Source of the DNA: Phytophthora colocasiae
Taxonomy: Eukaryota; Oomycota; Peronosporomycetes; Peronosporales; Peronosporaceae
DNA: 64,000 nt
NCBI GenBank assembly: GCA_018806915.1
Contig: JAGKQI010000054.1
Span: 62,001 to 126,000, forward strand
Direction: 5' to 3'
The position numbers and the translations under genes were made by a program. Under the pieces are notes generated by a model that ran no database searches, was not told the DNA's origin, and saw nothing but the letters and a program-made list of their open reading frames with translations. Shown piece after piece: positions 47,090-56,643 of this stretch. Every line of letters begins with the position of its first letter. Position 1 is the stretch's first letter.

Positions 47090-48454
47090 ATGCCCATTCC
47101 CCGCAACGATTTCCTCGTGCTCTGGAAGCTCTCGAGAGCTGGAGACGAGGTCAAAGTCCAAGACCAAATCGAGGATTCCGATGCTGTGGCTCGCAATTTG
47201 GTCAACTTCAAACACCACCGCAAGGGCACGACGCCGCTCATGGAGGCCGCAGCTTGTAGATGCGGCGAGCCCATCGTGGCCAAACTCATTGCTGCTGGTG
47301 CTGACGTTAACGACGTCGACGACACCAAGTCGAGAAATACAGCACTGCACTACGCCGCAATGACAAACCGAGACCCTTTGACCACTGAGACGCTGCTGGA
47401 GGCTGGAGCAGATGCCTTCGCTGTCAACCGCAAGGGATTCACACCACTGGATGTCGCTCGCCAACATGGTCGGAAGGCGGTCGGAGCTGTGCTATTGGAG
47501 CACATGAAGGTGCACGCTGGGTGGCTGTATCTTCGAGGCAAATTCCGCTGGAAACGACGCTGGGCTGTCGTGGTAGCTTGCAACAAACACCGAACGTCAA
47601 CTGAACTTTGCATCTTCAAGCGTCCAGGCGACCTCCGTCCGGATTTGGTCATGCTCATCGACGAAGCAGCACGAATGGCACACTTCCCGTCCACGGACAG
47701 CTACTCGTGGCTCAAACGGGAGAACGCTTTCGTCTTTGACAAACCGGTGATGTGCCACAGGGTGAAGCGACAAAAATTCACGCGTGCTCCGATATGCAAA
47801 AAGACCATGAGTCTGGATGACGTGCAGACACTGCACTACGTGTTCGCTGCGGACAGTTTAAACAATTTGGCCCAGTGGCGTCGAATGCTGCAGAGTTCCA
47901 ACTTCTTCTCGCGTGAAAGTCGATCGTCACTGTACCGGACGTCTCTATTTGAGACGCAGAATGGTGAATTGTACTATTGGCCACACGAACTGGTCGAGAA
48001 CTTGCGGTCTTCGATACTGAGGGAGCAGGAAAACCAACGTGAAGAAGCGAACGATCCTCTCTACCAGCGCCTTCGTGCCACTTTGGAGAACCGTCAAGCA
48101 CGTCCTGCCCCTGAAAACCCCAATGAGCCAGCCTCCGAGCCGGAGCAAGCTCCAACGCCTCAACCTCCATCGTACGAGGAATCTGTTGATGAACTCCCTC
48201 CTAATTTTCAAAGACGAGCTATACCGGGACAAAGAGATCAATCAAGAGCACTGAACAACCGCGATCGAAGCCGAGTGCACTTTACTCCCACGCAGCCAGT
48301 GAAGTACATTGAAGTTCCGAGGGCAGCACAATCTCCGTACATTGATGGCCAGGAAACGAACTCAAGTGTCAGTCTCATCAGTGGAAGCGAGATCGACACG
48401 TGTGGCCAGCCCTGGCCGATCTCGTGTCCGCCGCCATGCATGTTGCAAATCTAG
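47090..48454 (+). pseudogene. Ankyrin-PH protein, 5' part of an ANK-PH-RING gene split by a retrotransposon
   Basis: From ATG 47090 (MPIPRNDFLVLW; alternative in-frame ATG 46994). Residues ~10-145 hold ankyrin repeats (GTTPLMEAAAC, LIAAGADVND, TALHYAAM, LLEAGADAFAVNRKGFTPLDVARQHG). Residues ~150-270 form a PH domain (HAGWLYLRGKFRWKRRWAVVV to NLAQWRRML). A proline-rich linker follows. The host sequence ends at base 48400; from 48401 the frame enters the left LTR, adds 18 foreign codons and stops at 48454. The host gene continues at 53478/53483 with a RING finger. The split form would give a 454-aa protein without RING. ANK-PH and RING pieces on one chain suggest a membrane-recruited ubiquitin ligase (inferred). 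Whether the truncated product is made is unknown. Confidence 0.82.
48396..48400. repeat. Target-site duplication, left copy (ACACG)
   Basis: ACACG directly before the left LTR; the same five bases follow the right LTR at 53478-53482. Five bases is the usual duplication for Ty3/gypsy integrases. Confidence 0.9.
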
Positions 48455-48608
48455 GGCAAAGCACAAGTAGGTGCTTGGAGTTCTAGAAGGCGTATTCTAG
48501 AAGCTGTACAAGTTCGTAGACGTGGCCTAGAAGCAAGGCCAAGCAGTACTTAGAGCTTTGAGATAACCAACACAATTCAATTTGCTTTCCTTTGTACTGG
48601 AGACCACA
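48401..48608 (+). repeat. 5' LTR (208 bp)
   Basis: Begins TGTGGCCAGCC and ends GAGACCACA. Compared base by base with 53270-53477, I see no difference. No clear tRNA-binding site follows immediately; a TGG-initial stretch is at 48621, 12 bases downstream. Confidence 0.95.
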
Positions 48609-48726
48609 AAGTATACTTTCTGGAGGAACCAGAAGCCGCGGCAAGAGGAAGAAGCGGGCCGACCGCTGTATTTCAAGTCGACCTGCAAGGCGTGAAGCCA
48701 AACAATACAAGCACGGGGACGTTGAA

Positions 48727-51201
48727 ATGACCGTTCCGCAACCGGTATTTGAGGTAGTTCAGCCTCCGAGCCTGAGTGCCTGGGACCAGGCGTCGTTAAT
48801 AGCCTGGGTGAGGCAGCGCCGCCAGTATGAAGCCAAGATTCGCAACCGCTGCACTGTGACTGGTGAGCAGTATGACCACATTGTCACCTCGATCCGCAAC
48901 TCGATCGAACCACGCATCTTGGACCACCTTGCTCGCTTCGTGCTAAAGAAGCGAGTGGCTGACGTGACCGATGAAGACCTCGGCCTGGCGATTACACGGC
49001 GTTGCTCATCGCTGCAGAACAGCCACATCCCAGACATGGATCAGCTCTTCAAAGACAAACTGAAGATGGACCTTAGGATTGAGGACACCGAAGCTCGTGT
49101 GGTAGATTATTTCGTGCTATTTGATAAGATCGTGGAGGATCATGGTCTAGGTGGAATTCTGGGCAGTGGTCGTGAAAATGAACCGAATTATGACGAACGC
49201 GTGAAGCTACGGTGCAAGTATTTGCTAAAGAATATCGCGCCCGATATGTTGAAGTTAGAGATGGAGCGTCTAACCATCGCCAAACCAGTCTTGAAGAAGG
49301 ACGACATCGCGCTCTACGAGGCGTTAGTGGAACGTACCCGTGAGCAGCAGCATTATCATAGACTCTCCAAAGAAATCAAGCAAGTGGATAAGACTTCTAT
49401 CAACCCGAGGACAAACAGCAGCAGCAAGAAACCGCCATCTTCGTTCAAGAGCAAAGTCTCGCAGAATCAGCAGCAAGCAGGCAGCAAGAGTAACCAGAAA
49501 GCGCCTGAAGATGCGAAACCACGCGCTCCGCCGCGCGATGGTTGTCTCGTGTGCAAGGGAGCACACTGGGCGAAAGGTTGCCCCACTGCTAGCGAAGAGG
49601 AGAAGGCAGCAGCTTTAAAACGCATGAATGATATGAGGAACCAGCGCTTACGTGCAAAGACTGTAAGATCAATGGTGCAGCCCGGTGATCGTGCTGCCAT
49701 TTTGAATGGCAAGTTGGAAGTTCCTTTCCGGGCAGATACCGGTGCAGACTACGACGTAATTACACGCCGCCTAGTGCAGGAGATTACCAAACTGGATGCT
49801 GAACTCGAGGTGAAGAAGCTAGCAATACCCATGGAAGTTGAAGTGGCTGATGGACGAGTTGTGCAATGCAACGAACAATGTGAAGTAGACGTCCAGCTAT
49901 TAACGGCTGCTGGACCGGTAAATTTGCGCAGAGTGCAATGTTTGGTGATTGAGGGCGACGCGGACGAGTTTTTGCTTGGTGATCGGACATTAAAGTCGCT
50001 GGGAATCAATGTGGATCAGCTACTAGAACAACTTGCGGCCAAAGTCGGCCCAGATGATGATGTGGATGACATTCCAGAGGATGATATTGTAGGCGAGACA
50101 ACTCAATCGGAGATAATGGAACGCCTTGATGTCATGATAGGCGATGCGGTGAAGGCGGGATTTCCGCAAGAATTGGTGAATGCGCTACGGGAGGCAGCAA
50201 CAGACGAGTTAGATCTATGGAGAACGAAGTTAGGTGCGGACCCGCCGGCAAAACTTGAACCACTGCGTGTTGTCCTGGTCGATGGCTCTGCGCCATATCG
50301 AACGAAGCCTCGACAATACTCCGAGGCAAAAACCAAGTTCCTTCGAGAATATGGCCGTCAACTGGAAGAGTTTGAGCTCGTGGTACGCAACAATCAGAGC
50401 CGGTGGGCATGTACTGCCATTCCGGTTCGCAAGAAGGGTCCCATCGAAGACTTTCGCTGCGCTACCGATTACCGTCCGGTTAACAAGCGCACTGTCCCCA
50501 TCGCTGGGGCAATGCCGAACCTCCTCGTGGTGATCGCGAAGGTCAAAGGTGCTTGTTTCTTCGCAACATTTGATCTCTTTAAGGGATTCTGGCAGCTATT
50601 GCTGCACCCCGACTGCCGTGAATTCTTCAGCTTCATTACGAATGATACTGTGTACACACCCACGCGGGTGCCACAGGGGGCCACCGACTCGCCAATCCAC
50701 TTCCAAAACCAAATGCAGGAGGTCTTTCGTGACATGCTGTATGACAACGTGCTGATCTGGGTGGACGACATCGTTGTGTTCGCCAAGACAGCGGAAGAAT
50801 TCATTGCAGTGCTTCGGAAGTTCTTTGCTCGGCTCCGAGAGTTCGGATTGAAGCTCAATGCCAACAAGAGCTGCCTATTTGCACGTGAGATTGCATGGTG
50901 TGGACGGCTAATTGATGGTGAGGGCGTCCGCCATGATCCGGAGCGAGTTGCTGCGTTGTGTTCACTACCGCTTCCAGCCACAGCGGCAGATTTACAGAAG
51001 CTACTCTGTGCAGCCAATTGGCTACGTGAGTCCATTGTGCAGTTCGCCCAGTTCGCAGCTCCGCTTCAAGCGAAACTAGAGAAGGCCTTTGATGGACACA
51101 GTAGAAAGAAGCGCTACGCAGAAGGACTCACGCTCACGTGGACGTCGGACGAGCAGACTCAATACCGAGAGTTCCTTAACTGTGTGGGTCAACGAGACTA
51201 G
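48727..51201 (+). CDS. Retrotransposon gag-protease-reverse transcriptase frame
   Basis: Frame of 824 aa from ATG 48727 (MTVPQPVFEV). The first ~270 residues are gag-like, without further motifs. A zinc knuckle CLVCKGAHWAKGC has CX2CX3HX4C spacing, one residue shorter than the classic CCHC. The retropepsin site is FRADTGADYDVI (DTG). Reverse transcriptase follows: IPVRKKGPIEDFRCATDYR, FATFDLFKGFWQLLL, PQGATDSPIHFQNQM and the catalytic LIWVDDIVVFA (in place of YVDD). It stops at TAG 51199, just before RNase H, which lies in the -1 frame. Confidence 0.9.
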   Translation: MTVPQPVFEVVQPPSLSAWDQASLIAWVRQRRQYEAKIRNRCTVTGEQYDHIVTSIRNSIEPRILDHLARFVLKKRVADVTDEDLGLAITRRCSSLQNSHIPDMDQLFKDKLKMDLRIEDTEARVVDYFVLFDKIVEDHGLGGILGSGRENEPNYDERVKLRCKYLLKNIAPDMLKLEMERLTIAKPVLKKDDIALYEALVERTREQQHYHRLSKEIKQVDKTSINPRTNSSSKKPPSSFKSKVSQNQQQAGSKSNQKAPEDAKPRAPPRDGCLVCKGAHWAKGCPTASEEEKAAALKRMNDMRNQRLRAKTVRSMVQPGDRAAILNGKLEVPFRADTGADYDVITRRLVQEITKLDAELEVKKLAIPMEVEVADGRVVQCNEQCEVDVQLLTAAGPVNLRRVQCLVIEGDADEFLLGDRTLKSLGINVDQLLEQLAAKVGPDDDVDDIPEDDIVGETTQSEIMERLDVMIGDAVKAGFPQELVNALREAATDELDLWRTKLGADPPAKLEPLRVVLVDGSAPYRTKPRQYSEAKTKFLREYGRQLEEFELVVRNNQSRWACTAIPVRKKGPIEDFRCATDYRPVNKRTVPIAGAMPNLLVVIAKVKGACFFATFDLFKGFWQLLLHPDCREFFSFITNDTVYTPTRVPQGATDSPIHFQNQMQEVFRDMLYDNVLIWVDDIVVFAKTAEEFIAVLRKFFARLREFGLKLNANKSCLFAREIAWCGRLIDGEGVRHDPERVAALCSLPLPATAADLQKLLCAANWLRESIVQFAQFAAPLQAKLEKAFDGHSRKKRYAEGLTLTWTSDEQTQYREFLNCVGQRD

Positions 51202-53204
51202 CGTTACCGAGTGAGACGGCTACCGTGTGTGTGACGACGGATGCCTCCGACCGAGGTTGGTCGCTAATCGTCTCTCAAGTGGAGAGCTGGGACGATACTA
51301 AGAGTTTGAAGGACCAACCTCATGAGCTTCTCATCTGCAAAGGCGGTATGTTTAAGGGAGCTCAGCTTCACTGGTCGATTGCAGAGAAGGAGGGGTACCC
51401 CATTATCAAGGCGGCCAAGGACTTAGAGTATTTGCTGCATCGAGCAGCAGGATTTAAGCTGTTCTGCGATCACGCCAATTTGATCCAGATCTTCTGCCCC
51501 CACACTGAAATCCGCAAGCATGTGCGCGGGAAGCTACAACGTTGGGCCTTGATGCTGTCGGACTATCGCTACGAAATTGAACATGTCAAGGGATCTGACA
51601 ATGTGTGGGCAGACTTAGTGTCTCGCTGGCTTGTTCCCGCTGAAACACCTCACGTTACAGTCAAAGCTGTTCGCACTCGGGGGTCTCGCGAAATCTCACG
51701 TCTTCGACCGCTCACTGATGAAACTTTCGTGTGGCCTTCGTTGGCACACGTTGAAGAAGCCCAGCGACGCTATCACCGCTTTGCGCCGTCTGGTGCTACT
51801 GAGTCGACCGTTTCGGAGACTATGCTTCTTCTAGTGGAGGGGAAGGTGTGGATTCCCACTCAAGCAAAGGACCTGATCGCACGGATTCTTGTCGTTGCTC
51901 ACTGCGGCGTGAATGCACACCGAGGAGCCGACGTGATGCTTCGCCAGCTGCAGGCGCAGTACTGCATAAAGTCGATGGGAAAACTGGTGAAGGACTTCGT
52001 TGCAGGATGCTTACTGTGTAAGCATATCAAGGGCAGCCGACTCATACAAAGGCCATGGAGTGAGCAGCGTGACCCAGCAGGGCGCAACGAGGTACTGCAT
52101 TTCGACTTCCTGTTCATGGGAGATTCGTACGGAAGCACGCGCTATTTACTAGTTCTGAAGGATGAATTAACTCATTATTGTGAGTTAGTGCCAAGCGATT
52201 CCCCTACAAGCTCAGTGACAGTGGCAGCTATACTGGACTGGGCAAAACGTTTTGGACTGCCAGCGATATGGGTATCCGACAACGGAACTCATTTCAAGAA
52301 TGAGCTGATGGAAAACCTGCGGGAGCGATTGAAGGCATTGCACACGTTCGTGCCGGTGTATACTCCGTGGGTAAACGGCACAGTTGAGCGCCTCAACCGA
52401 GACATCCTCCAAGTTGTCAGGGCGCTTCTATTGGAATATCAACTTGACACCAAAAGCTGGGAGCATTTGATGCCTCTTGTACAGGCGAACTTAAACCAGA
52501 CACCTGTGAATTCACTCGGTGGGAAGGCACCACTGGAGCTTTTTACAGGCCTCCAAGTGCCAACGCAGCTAGATACGGTGTTGCTACCCCGTACGATGCA
52601 GACCAAGGACAAGTTGATGAAGATTAGCATGGAGACTGTAGACGAGGAGCTTGAGACGTTGCGTGACAGCTTACAGTCGATGCATCAAGAGGTTGTGGAT
52701 CGAAAAGAGAAGACTAGACTCTACCAGAAAATGGCTAAAGAAGGGAAACTCGAGAACTTCAGCGTCGGAGACTATGTTCTTTGGTCCCGAGTCGACGAGC
52801 GACTGCGGGGCAATAAGCTGATGGTGCGTTGGGTGGGTCCTTATCGCGTGACTACAGCCAACGAGTATTCTTTCACTATTGAGCACCTCCTTACTGGGGA
52901 TTCCTTTGAAGTTCACGGATCTAGACTCAAGTACTACGACGACGCGAGCATGGATGTCGATGAGGAAGTTCTGGAACACGTTGCGAAGCAAGGCATTGTA
53001 CTTGGCGTCGAGTGTTTCCGTGGCCATCGCTACAATACCACGACGAAACAGTGGGAACTTCTAGTATCCTGGCGAGGCCTACAGGACATTGAAGACTCAT
53101 TGGAGCCACTTCAAGCAATGCAGCGTGACGTTCCTAACCTAGTGGCTAACTACGCAGAGCACCAAGCCGATGATGAGTTCCTTGCTCAACTAGACGAAGC
53201 CTGA
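51180..53204 (+). CDS. Retrotransposon RNase H-integrase-chromodomain frame
   Basis: Open from base 51180 in the -1 frame relative to the preceding ORF, with no ATG at its start. It contains RNase H (TTDASDRGWSLIV), the integrase zinc finger (HCGVNAHRGADV...CLLCK) and the integrase core with D, D and E in HFDFLFMG, WVSDNGTHFKNE and PWVNGTVERLNRD. A C-terminal chromodomain (ECFRGHRYNTTTKQWELLV, then SWRGLQDIEDSLEPL) probably guides insertion to particular chromatin. It needs a -1 shift or a repaired single-base indel to be made as part of the polyprotein. Confidence 0.9.
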   Translation: MCGSTRLALPSETATVCVTTDASDRGWSLIVSQVESWDDTKSLKDQPHELLICKGGMFKGAQLHWSIAEKEGYPIIKAAKDLEYLLHRAAGFKLFCDHANLIQIFCPHTEIRKHVRGKLQRWALMLSDYRYEIEHVKGSDNVWADLVSRWLVPAETPHVTVKAVRTRGSREISRLRPLTDETFVWPSLAHVEEAQRRYHRFAPSGATESTVSETMLLLVEGKVWIPTQAKDLIARILVVAHCGVNAHRGADVMLRQLQAQYCIKSMGKLVKDFVAGCLLCKHIKGSRLIQRPWSEQRDPAGRNEVLHFDFLFMGDSYGSTRYLLVLKDELTHYCELVPSDSPTSSVTVAAILDWAKRFGLPAIWVSDNGTHFKNELMENLRERLKALHTFVPVYTPWVNGTVERLNRDILQVVRALLLEYQLDTKSWEHLMPLVQANLNQTPVNSLGGKAPLELFTGLQVPTQLDTVLLPRTMQTKDKLMKISMETVDEELETLRDSLQSMHQEVVDRKEKTRLYQKMAKEGKLENFSVGDYVLWSRVDERLRGNKLMVRWVGPYRVTTANEYSFTIEHLLTGDSFEVHGSRLKYYDDASMDVDEEVLEHVAKQGIVLGVECFRGHRYNTTTKQWELLVSWRGLQDIEDSLEPLQAMQRDVPNLVANYAEHQADDEFLAQLDEA

Positions 53205-53260
53205 CACCCTCAAAGCACCATCGCCCCGTGCGGTTACATATACAAGAGCGGCAGACTCTG

Positions 53261-53269
53261 GGGAGGCAG
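53261..53269 (+). other. Polypurine tract
   Basis: GGGAGGCAG lies immediately before the right LTR, in the position of the plus-strand primer of LTR retrotransposons. It is short and has one pyrimidine. Confidence 0.55.
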
Positions 53270-53477
53270 TGTGGCCAGCCCTGGCCGATCTCGTGTCCGC
53301 CGCCATGCATGTTGCAAATCTAGGGCAAAGCACAAGTAGGTGCTTGGAGTTCTAGAAGGCGTATTCTAGAAGCTGTACAAGTTCGTAGACGTGGCCTAGA
53401 AGCAAGGCCAAGCAGTACTTAGAGCTTTGAGATAACCAACACAATTCAATTTGCTTTCCTTTGTACTGGAGACCACA
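53270..53477 (+). repeat. 3' LTR (208 bp)
   Basis: Identical to the 5' LTR at 48401-48608. It is followed by ACACG (53478-53482), the right copy of the target duplication, and then host sequence. Confidence 0.95.
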
Positions 53478-53836
53478 ACACGGCTGGCCCGGAGTTTGCA
53501 ACAGGAATTCTTCTTATGACAGAGGACGGGTCGAGAACTTCTCAGCCTCAGCAGAATTCAGACCACGAACAACCTGAAAACAAGGAAAACGAGGAAATTC
53601 CTCGAGAAGAGCGATCGCAGCCTTCTGAAGAGCCAGCAAATCAAGAACGGCAGTCGTTTGAGGTTCAACCCGATCTGTGCGGAATTTGTGATGTGGCACG
53701 ACGGAATGCCATTTGTACACCTTGTGGACATCAAGCCGGTTGCACTAATTGCCTCAAGACAATCATGCACACTTCAAAAGCCTGCCCGGTGTGCCGCATG
53801 CCGGTGCGGTCGGTCCTTAAGGTAGACGACGACTAG
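53478..53836 (+). pseudogene. RING-finger 3' part of the split ANK-PH-RING gene
   Basis: After the target duplication the host frame resumes at GCT GGC CCG (53483) in the same phase in which the 5' part stopped (GAC ACG). It codes an acidic Gln/Glu linker and then a C3HC4 RING: CGIC, PCGH, CTNC, CPVCR, close to the XIAP/MULAN type of E3 ubiquitin ligase. It ends KVDDD and TAG at 53836. An ATG at 53516 (MTEDGSRTS) could start a separate 106-aa RING protein if the right LTR gives transcription. Confidence 0.8.
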
Positions 53837-53944
53837 GAGAATTTAGCACATTGCGTTAGTACCGAAAAAACAGCAACAATCGAACAGATAGTAAAGAGAA
53901 AATGGCGAATACCTTATCCATTTCTTACATCCGCATGATGTTCT

Positions 53945-55646
53945 TCACTGGGTTGGGTTCCTGAGCCATGCGAACTCGAAAGAATAGTCCGTGCCTAGAA
54001 AATAACAAGTTCGTAATGGTTTCAAGAACCAATAAATGACTGTAGTTGTACGAACCGAAGTGTTCGAGGGAGATCTGTGTCGTATAAAATACCCACAAGA
54101 TAATTGCCGTCTGAACATGAATCATCTGGCGATCCAGCACGAATACGAGCTGGCGAATCGTACAGAAGTTGAGGCGTTTCTTCAGCGTCTGAGTGAGTGC
54201 AATGAAGGACGCCAGTTCCACCAAACTATACAGTAAGACGTTGAGCACTGTTTTAGTCAAATGTACCGAGTCCATACTGGAAATCTGACTGTAATAGTCA
54301 CGGTTGGGCATGTTGAAGACGATGAACAAATACAGCGCTGGACCAAAGGAACCGTTAGTTTAAACAGAAAGCAAATAACCCCGTATAGAATACGTACAGT
54401 ACACGATGGGAGTGATCACTTCTGCGTATGCTGTAAGTATGGAGAACTCGGATGCGTACATGAGTTTCCTTACGAGACTGGCGTATTTTCGTTCGAGCTG
54501 TTCGAGTTCGGGCTTCGTCCCTGCTACGATATCAACGGTGGGGCCTAATGGTGAAGTTGGGTTGTCTAATGGCACGACCGTTTTGGCATGTTTGCCCTGA
54601 TTTTCTCCCTTTTGCGCAACGTTCGAGTTTGATTTTGCCGCGTTGAAAGTGTATCGCTTGAAAATATCCACAGCTCGCGGTAACATGCTCATAGTACCAA
54701 GCCGATCCTGAGGCAACGTAGATGCAAATCTGTCTGTTTTCCTCAACGCAATGATTTTCCTTGTTGTATCTGCAATCCGTCGGCGAATGACATCAATATC
54801 ACGGGTCATTAGTGTCACTTGCACTGCATTCGCAATCATCAAACCTGCCGTGGTGGTAAGGGACGGTTTGTACTGCATACAAAAGTTGACGAATAGAGCA
54901 TTAACCATATCAGCATTGAACACCACCACGATCGTGATCCGTTCACCGCTAGCAGAGCGACAAAAGTAGTAAAACATCACTCGATACAAGGTTTTCAGTA
55001 TTGGCAACACCATCGAGAAGGCAGTACTCTCGATACCAGCCTCCATCTTCTGGAACGCGTAGTAGAAGAGAGGGTATCCGATGATAACGAGACCATGACA
55101 CACACAGATCAAAATGGCGTCTGCGATCTTCCACAGTAAACCCCAGTTCTGACGGACGTGAGGGTACCAGACGATGGCCAAGGCGACAAACATAAGAGAA
55201 ACGTACGGCACCGCCATCATGTGGATCGTGTATGGCACGGGGAAGCCGATCCACCAGGCGTAGAGCAACTCCACACCCGTCGACAAAGCTGCGACTGTCA
55301 CTGCACTTACAACGAGCTGTTTATGGGAGAGCGATAGCAGTGGCATCCGTTCGCTGATCATATGCATCTGCAGTAGACACCACATCGTGTAGGAGAGGAA
55401 GAATCTTCCGAAGAAAGTCTTGTTGTTCACCATTCCGAGTGAAGGAGGAGACAAGTTGACGGTCTCAGGGAGGCAAATGTAGATCAGACAGGGGAGCGGC
55501 GTGAGGAGGATGAAAGCTACAATTCGCCGCCAAGACGTCGAGTTCGTGTAGTCGTTCAAAGCAAGTACACGATCTGGCGAATACTCGCCCTTCAGCTCAA
55601 TCTGGACGGCATCCCACGCTCTTACAATGCGGTAGAACACTCCCAT
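53945..55646 (-). CDS. Multi-TM membrane protein of unknown function, family copy A (intact)
   Basis: Exons 55646..54398, 54337..54056 and 53994..53945; 1581 bases, 526 aa. Start ATG 55646 (MGVFYRIVRAWDAVQIELKG). At least eight hydrophobic segments: RIVAFILLTPLPCLIYICL; FFLSYTMWCLLQ; LVVSAVTVAALSTGVELLYAW; TIHMMAVPYVSLMFVALAIVW; ADAILICVCHGLVIIGYPLF; ITIVVVFNADMVNALFVNFC; then, after a cytosolic Arg/Ser-rich loop, LVELASFIALTQTL and MIHVQTAIILWVFYTTQI. I do not recognise the family. The copies at 56003-56473 and 57970-63925 show that it is multicopy and local. The protein ends FAWLRNPTQ. Confidence 0.7.
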
Positions 55647-56002
55647 GATGCTTGTGTTTACTAGTACTGGTTATCCTTCCTCCGATTTACAGTCTGTTGG
55701 AGCCCGGAATCTAAGTCCTCAGTGCAAATCTGAGGCGTGGCGTTTTCAACTCCCCAATGCTGATAGAATGCAAAAAATTAGGCGCTGGTAACATCAGTTA
55801 CTACATCCTGTTCTGGATGTGGTTGTCTTGCTGTATACTATTAATATTTGAACGCTACGTTTGAACGTCATTAATAATAGGAAGACCAGTGCCGAATTAC
55901 ATCGTGAGCAATTTAATCATATGGACAAGCAATGAGCAATACACATAATAATCAGCACGATTTCCGCAAAAAAAACACCCGGATACCGTGTTTACTTCTG
56001 TC
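55647..56002. promoter_or_regulatory. Region between head-to-head family copies A and C
   Basis: 356 bases between divergent start codons, AT-rich, without a gene. It should carry the promoters of both copies. No specific element was recognised. Confidence 0.35.
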
Positions 56003-56473
56003 ATGTTGACTGCTCAAGCCGTCATGGGAATTCGTTCGCGATGCATCCATGGATGGGACGCAATTCAAATTGAGCTCAAAGGCGAGTACTCTCCTGCCCG
56101 TGTTCTCGCGTTGAATGACTACACCAACTCGACGTCCCCATGGCGAATTGTAGCTTTCATCCTCCTCACGCCGCTCCCCTGTCTGATCTACATTTGCCTC
56201 CCTGAGACCGTCAACTTGTCTCCTCCTTCACTCGGAATGGTGAACAACAAGACTTTCTTCGGAAGATTCTTCCTCTCCTACACGATGTGGTGTCTATTGC
56301 AGATTGTTGTTTTCGCACTTGTGAGAAGTAAAGCAAAATGCAGAATGAATGAATTAGAAAAGCTTAAACGCAAAGAAACCTGTTCGACTACCGGTAGTCC
56401 TGGAGCACCCTTGCAGGTTGAACATGAAGTTCTGCAACTGCAAGGTGTGCCTGATCGTTGGACACTGGCCTGA
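56003..56473 (+). pseudogene. Multi-TM family copy C, truncated after the second membrane segment
   Basis: From ATG 56003 (MLTAQAVMGIRSR) the frame follows copy A (WDAIQIELKGEYSP; ...SYTMWCLLQ) to about 56312. It then leaves homology and continues for ~50 codons of unrelated sequence to a stop at 56473. The 3' two-thirds of the homologous part is almost identical in DNA to copies A and B, while the first ~60 bases differ, suggesting partial gene conversion. No downstream exons are present, so this is a broken copy. Confidence 0.75.
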
Positions 56474-56640
56474 CCGTCGTCGCCGTCCTCGACACGCGCG
56501 TAAAGTCCTTGGCCGCCGAGCTGGTTTGACTTGTCACCCTACCGGATATCCTCGTTGAAGTTACAGCTGCAGGTGGCGAGCTTCAACCTCGGTAGCAGCA
56601 GCTGCTGGAGCCAGCAGGCGACAACACCACCCTCCTGAAG
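56390..56640 (+). mobile_element. Retroelement debris, gag zinc-knuckle-like fragment
   Basis: Plus-strand frame beginning around 56412 reads KFCNCKVCLIVGHWPDRRRR, with CX2CX4H like a gag zinc knuckle whose last Cys is lost. A stop follows, then DILVEVTAAGGEL. It looks like decayed gag/protease sequence joined to family copy C. Short and degenerate, so confidence is limited. Confidence 0.35.
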
Positions 56641-56643
56641 GGC

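Larger units (their letters stand above)
48401..53477 (+). mobile_element. Complete Ty3/gypsy chromodomain LTR retrotransposon, 5,077 bp
   Basis: The element is bounded by two identical 208-bp LTRs with TGTGG...CCACA ends and a 5-bp target duplication. Inside, in order: gag-like region with zinc knuckle, aspartic protease, reverse transcriptase, RNase H, integrase, chromodomain. This order (RT before integrase) and the chromodomain define a chromovirus-type Ty3/gypsy element. Identical LTRs point to a recent insertion. One frameshift between RT and RNase H separates the coding region into two frames. The element sits within the coding sequence of the ankyrin-PH-RING gene, in the same orientation. 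Confidence 0.95.

Noticed and set aside
48601..48640. tRNA primer-binding site right after the left LTR
   Set aside because: The first TGG lies 12 bases downstream, and I cannot match it to a tRNA 3' end without a tRNA set.
51180..51201. Programmed -1 frameshift signal in the gypsy element
   Set aside because: No X XXY YYZ heptamer in the overlap; cannot be supported over a simple indel.
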